The notes under the pieces are model-generated. The model searched no databases. It saw only the letters and a list, made by a program, of their open reading frames with translations, and was not told the origin of the DNA. A program made the position numbers and the translations under genes. A stretch of 64,000 nucleotides of DNA from Bacteroides sp. UBA7333. GTDB lineage: Bacteria > Bacteroidota > Bacteroidia > Bacteroidales > Bacteroidaceae. Each line of letters begins with the position of its first letter. Position 1 is the first letter of the stretch. The stretch lies in assembly GCA_002471195.1 (NCBI GenBank), contig DKPN01000032.1:4086-68085 (forward strand), in the 5' to 3' direction. This document shows positions 62,457-64,000 of the stretch, one piece after another.

Positions 62457-63518
62457 ATGAAGATATTAGCTATAAATCCAGGTTCTACATCGACTAAAAT
62501 CGCTGTTTTCGAAAACGATAAACCGATTTTAGTACGTTCAATTCGTCATACGGTAGATGAGTTGAAGGCATTTCCTAAAATCATCGATCAGTTTGAATTC
62601 CGTAAAAACCTCGTGTTGAAAGAACTCGAAAATAATAATATACCTTTCGATTTCGATGCAATTGTGGGTCGTGGTGGATTGGTAAAACCAATTGCCGGTG
62701 GTGTATACGAAGTAAACGAGACGATGCGTAATGATACTCGTAATGCGATGCGCACACATGCTTGCAATTTGGGTTGTTTAATTGCCGATGAATTGGCTAC
62801 AATGTTGCCTCACTGTCGAGCTTTTATCGCCGATCCGGGTGTGGTGGACGAAATGGATGAGATGCGCCATATTACGGGTTCGCCTTTAATGCCTCGCGTT
62901 GCTATTTGGCATGCTTTAAATCAACGAGCTATCGCACGGCGTTTTGCTCGCGAACAGGGTACTATATACGAAAATCTGAATCTTATCATTTGTCATTTGG
63001 GAGGTGGTATATCTATCGGAACACATGCAAATGGTAGAGCCATTGATGTGAATAATGCGCTTGACGGTGAAGGACCTTTCTCGCCCGAACGTGCCGGAAC
63101 ACTACCTACAGGACAGTTGATTGATTTGTGTTATAGTGGTAAATTTACTAAGGAAGAATTGAAGAAACGCATTTCGGGTCAGGCAGGTTTGGCTTCGCAT
63201 TTAGGAAGCACCGATATGATGGAGATTGAAGATCGGATCGAAAAAGGAGATAAACATGCTAAATTAGTGGTCGATGCTATGATATATCAAGTAGCCAAGG
63301 CTATTGGTGCAGCGGCTATTCCACTCTATGGGCAGGTGGATGCTATATTAATAACTGGCGGTATTGCGCATTCGCCTTATGTGATTCCACGTTTGCAGGC
63401 TTATGTTTCGTTTTTGGCCCCTGTATATATTTATCCGGGCGAAGATGAAATGGAGGCGCTGGCACTCAACGCTCTTGGAGTTTTAAATGGCGATTTACCA
63501 CTTTCGGTTTACGAATAG
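62457..63518 (+). CDS. buk: Butyrate kinase
   Basis: 353-residue ASKHA-fold kinase: butyryl phosphate plus ADP to butyrate plus ATP. N-terminal ILAINPGSTSTKIAVFEN, GRGGLVKPIAGGVYEVNETM, LICHLGGGISIGTHANGRAI and the C-terminal AILITGGIAHSPYV. Length and motifs fit Buk rather than acetate kinase (~400 residues). Other branched short-chain acids are also used by some members. Confidence 0.95.
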   Translation: MKILAINPGSTSTKIAVFENDKPILVRSIRHTVDELKAFPKIIDQFEFRKNLVLKELENNNIPFDFDAIVGRGGLVKPIAGGVYEVNETMRNDTRNAMRTHACNLGCLIADELATMLPHCRAFIADPGVVDEMDEMRHITGSPLMPRVAIWHALNQRAIARRFAREQGTIYENLNLIICHLGGGISIGTHANGRAIDVNNALDGEGPFSPERAGTLPTGQLIDLCYSGKFTKEELKKRISGQAGLASHLGSTDMMEIEDRIEKGDKHAKLVVDAMIYQVAKAIGAAAIPLYGQVDAILITGGIAHSPYVIPRLQAYVSFLAPVYIYPGEDEMEALALNALGVLNGDLPLSVYE

Positions 63519-63526
63519 TTGATACT

Positions 63527-63590
63527 TCAAATAATAAAAGCCATTCATCGGTGTCGTTGATACGATAGGATGAATGGCTTTTATTATCTT
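63527..63590. terminator. Bidirectional terminator after buk
   Basis: Perfect 19-bp inverted repeat ATAATAAAAGCCATTCATC / GATGAATGGCTTTTATTAT (63531-63549, 63569-63587), 19-base loop. Confidence 0.9.
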
Positions 63591-63616
63591 ATATTATTGC
63601 TTGTTCTTATTGGGCT

Positions 63617-64000
63617 TTACTTGAACTTGTACCATGTAGCTTTTTTCCAAAGATATTCTATGGGGCCTTGTTTATGATTCGATAGCCAATATTGGCTAAA
63701 CAATAGTTGTATGATAAAAATCATTATCCCTATTAAAAAGGTAATGGATGAACCTGTCAATTGATATAGACCAAATCCGAATCCGTAATATATGCACACA
63801 CCGATAATCGATTGCATGATATAGTTGGTCAAACTCATGCGGCCATAGGGTATGATAAATTTCTGCCAATGAAATCCATTTCCTTTATTAAACCATATTA
63901 ATGTAAAACCTGACACGAGTATAGTGGTAAAGGAAAAATTGAATAGGGTTGAAAATATCAGCTTAAAGGGTGTGGAAATATAAATATTGGGTATATGATT
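63617..64000 (-). CDS. DUF418-domain membrane protein, 5' end cut by window edge
   Basis: C-terminal 127 residues of a YeiB/DUF418-type membrane protein. The frame is open to the window edge, past an internal GTG at 63916. Typical DUF418 features: FIIPYGRMSLTNYIMQSIIG, then CIYYGFGFGLYQLTG, and the terminal GPIEYLWKKATW. Three or four membrane segments are seen. The start and first half lie outside the window; the role of this family is not known. Confidence 0.85.
   Translation of the reverse strand, partial: NHIPNIYISTPFKLIFSTLFNFSFTTILVSGFTLIWFNKGNGFHWQKFIIPYGRMSLTNYIMQSIIGVCIYYGFGFGLYQLTGSSITFLIGIMIFIIQLLFSQYWLSNHKQGPIEYLWKKATWYKFK

Overview
The window is a contiguous stretch of chromosome from a member of the Bacteroidota, most likely order Bacteroidales (Bacteroides-like). 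The evidence is an ECF sigma / FecR / SusC / SusD locus, sigma-70 promoters of the Bacteroidota type (TTTG-N19-TANNTTTG; a perfect example precedes the HU gene), few recognisable Shine-Dalgarno sequences, the long three-domain form of IspG, fused SecDF, several Bacteroidota-type lipoproteins, AT-rich intergenic DNA and a ptb-buk pair. I saw no transposase, integrase, phage gene, CRISPR array or rRNA. The only RNA genes found are two tandem, identical tRNA-Asn genes.

Layout. 1-3.5 kb: end of a thioredoxin-fold lipoprotein gene, then pnp. 3.6-10.3 kb: ECF sigma factor, FecR anti-sigma, SusC with an STN signalling domain, SusD lipoprotein, with no linked hydrolase. 10.5-16 kb (minus): deiminase-family lipoprotein, secDF, cation efflux transporter. 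16-19 kb: a 650-base intergenic region holding a 22-bp phased repeat, then a secreted DUF4838 protein with a discoidin-like C-terminus. 19-24 kb (minus): M3 peptidase, membrane endonuclease/phosphatase-family protein and two overlapping rhomboid protease genes. 24-28.6 kb: HU, argS, topA. 28.8-34.1 kb (minus): plug-less outer-membrane barrel, 1003-residue periplasmic TPR protein, NUDIX hydrolase. 34.2-39 kb: a second 22-bp phased repeat, inositol-monophosphatase family gene, comF, two tRNA-Asn, PfkB kinase, S41 protease. 39-44.1 kb (minus): ispG, purE, gcvH; PAP2-like membrane protein and rpoN. 44.2-51.1 kb: aminopeptidase P, TPR histidine-kinase-like protein with an altered H-box, nucleoside kinase, Na/Pi cotransporter, and a 54-residue rubredoxin. 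51.3-55.6 kb: Ca2+ ATPase, HAD hydrolase, ribF. 55.6-58.8 kb: a 23-bp phased array with a perfect 14-bp inverted repeat, a small membrane peptide, then CPBP protease, two DUF2975 paralogues and a YozG-like HTH gene. 58.9-64 kb: sufE, glutaminyl-cyclase-like M28 lipoprotein, LD-carboxypeptidase (minus), ptb-buk (plus), and the end of a DUF418 membrane protein gene cut by the window edge.

Most of the content is core housekeeping: RNA decay, secretion, translation, topology, isoprenoid, purine, flavin and glycine metabolism. It is arranged in short operons bounded by strong bidirectional terminators. The least explained parts are the phased intergenic arrays, the CPBP/DUF2975/HTH cassette, the TPR plus barrel pair, and the histidine-kinase-like protein without a canonical phospho-acceptor site.
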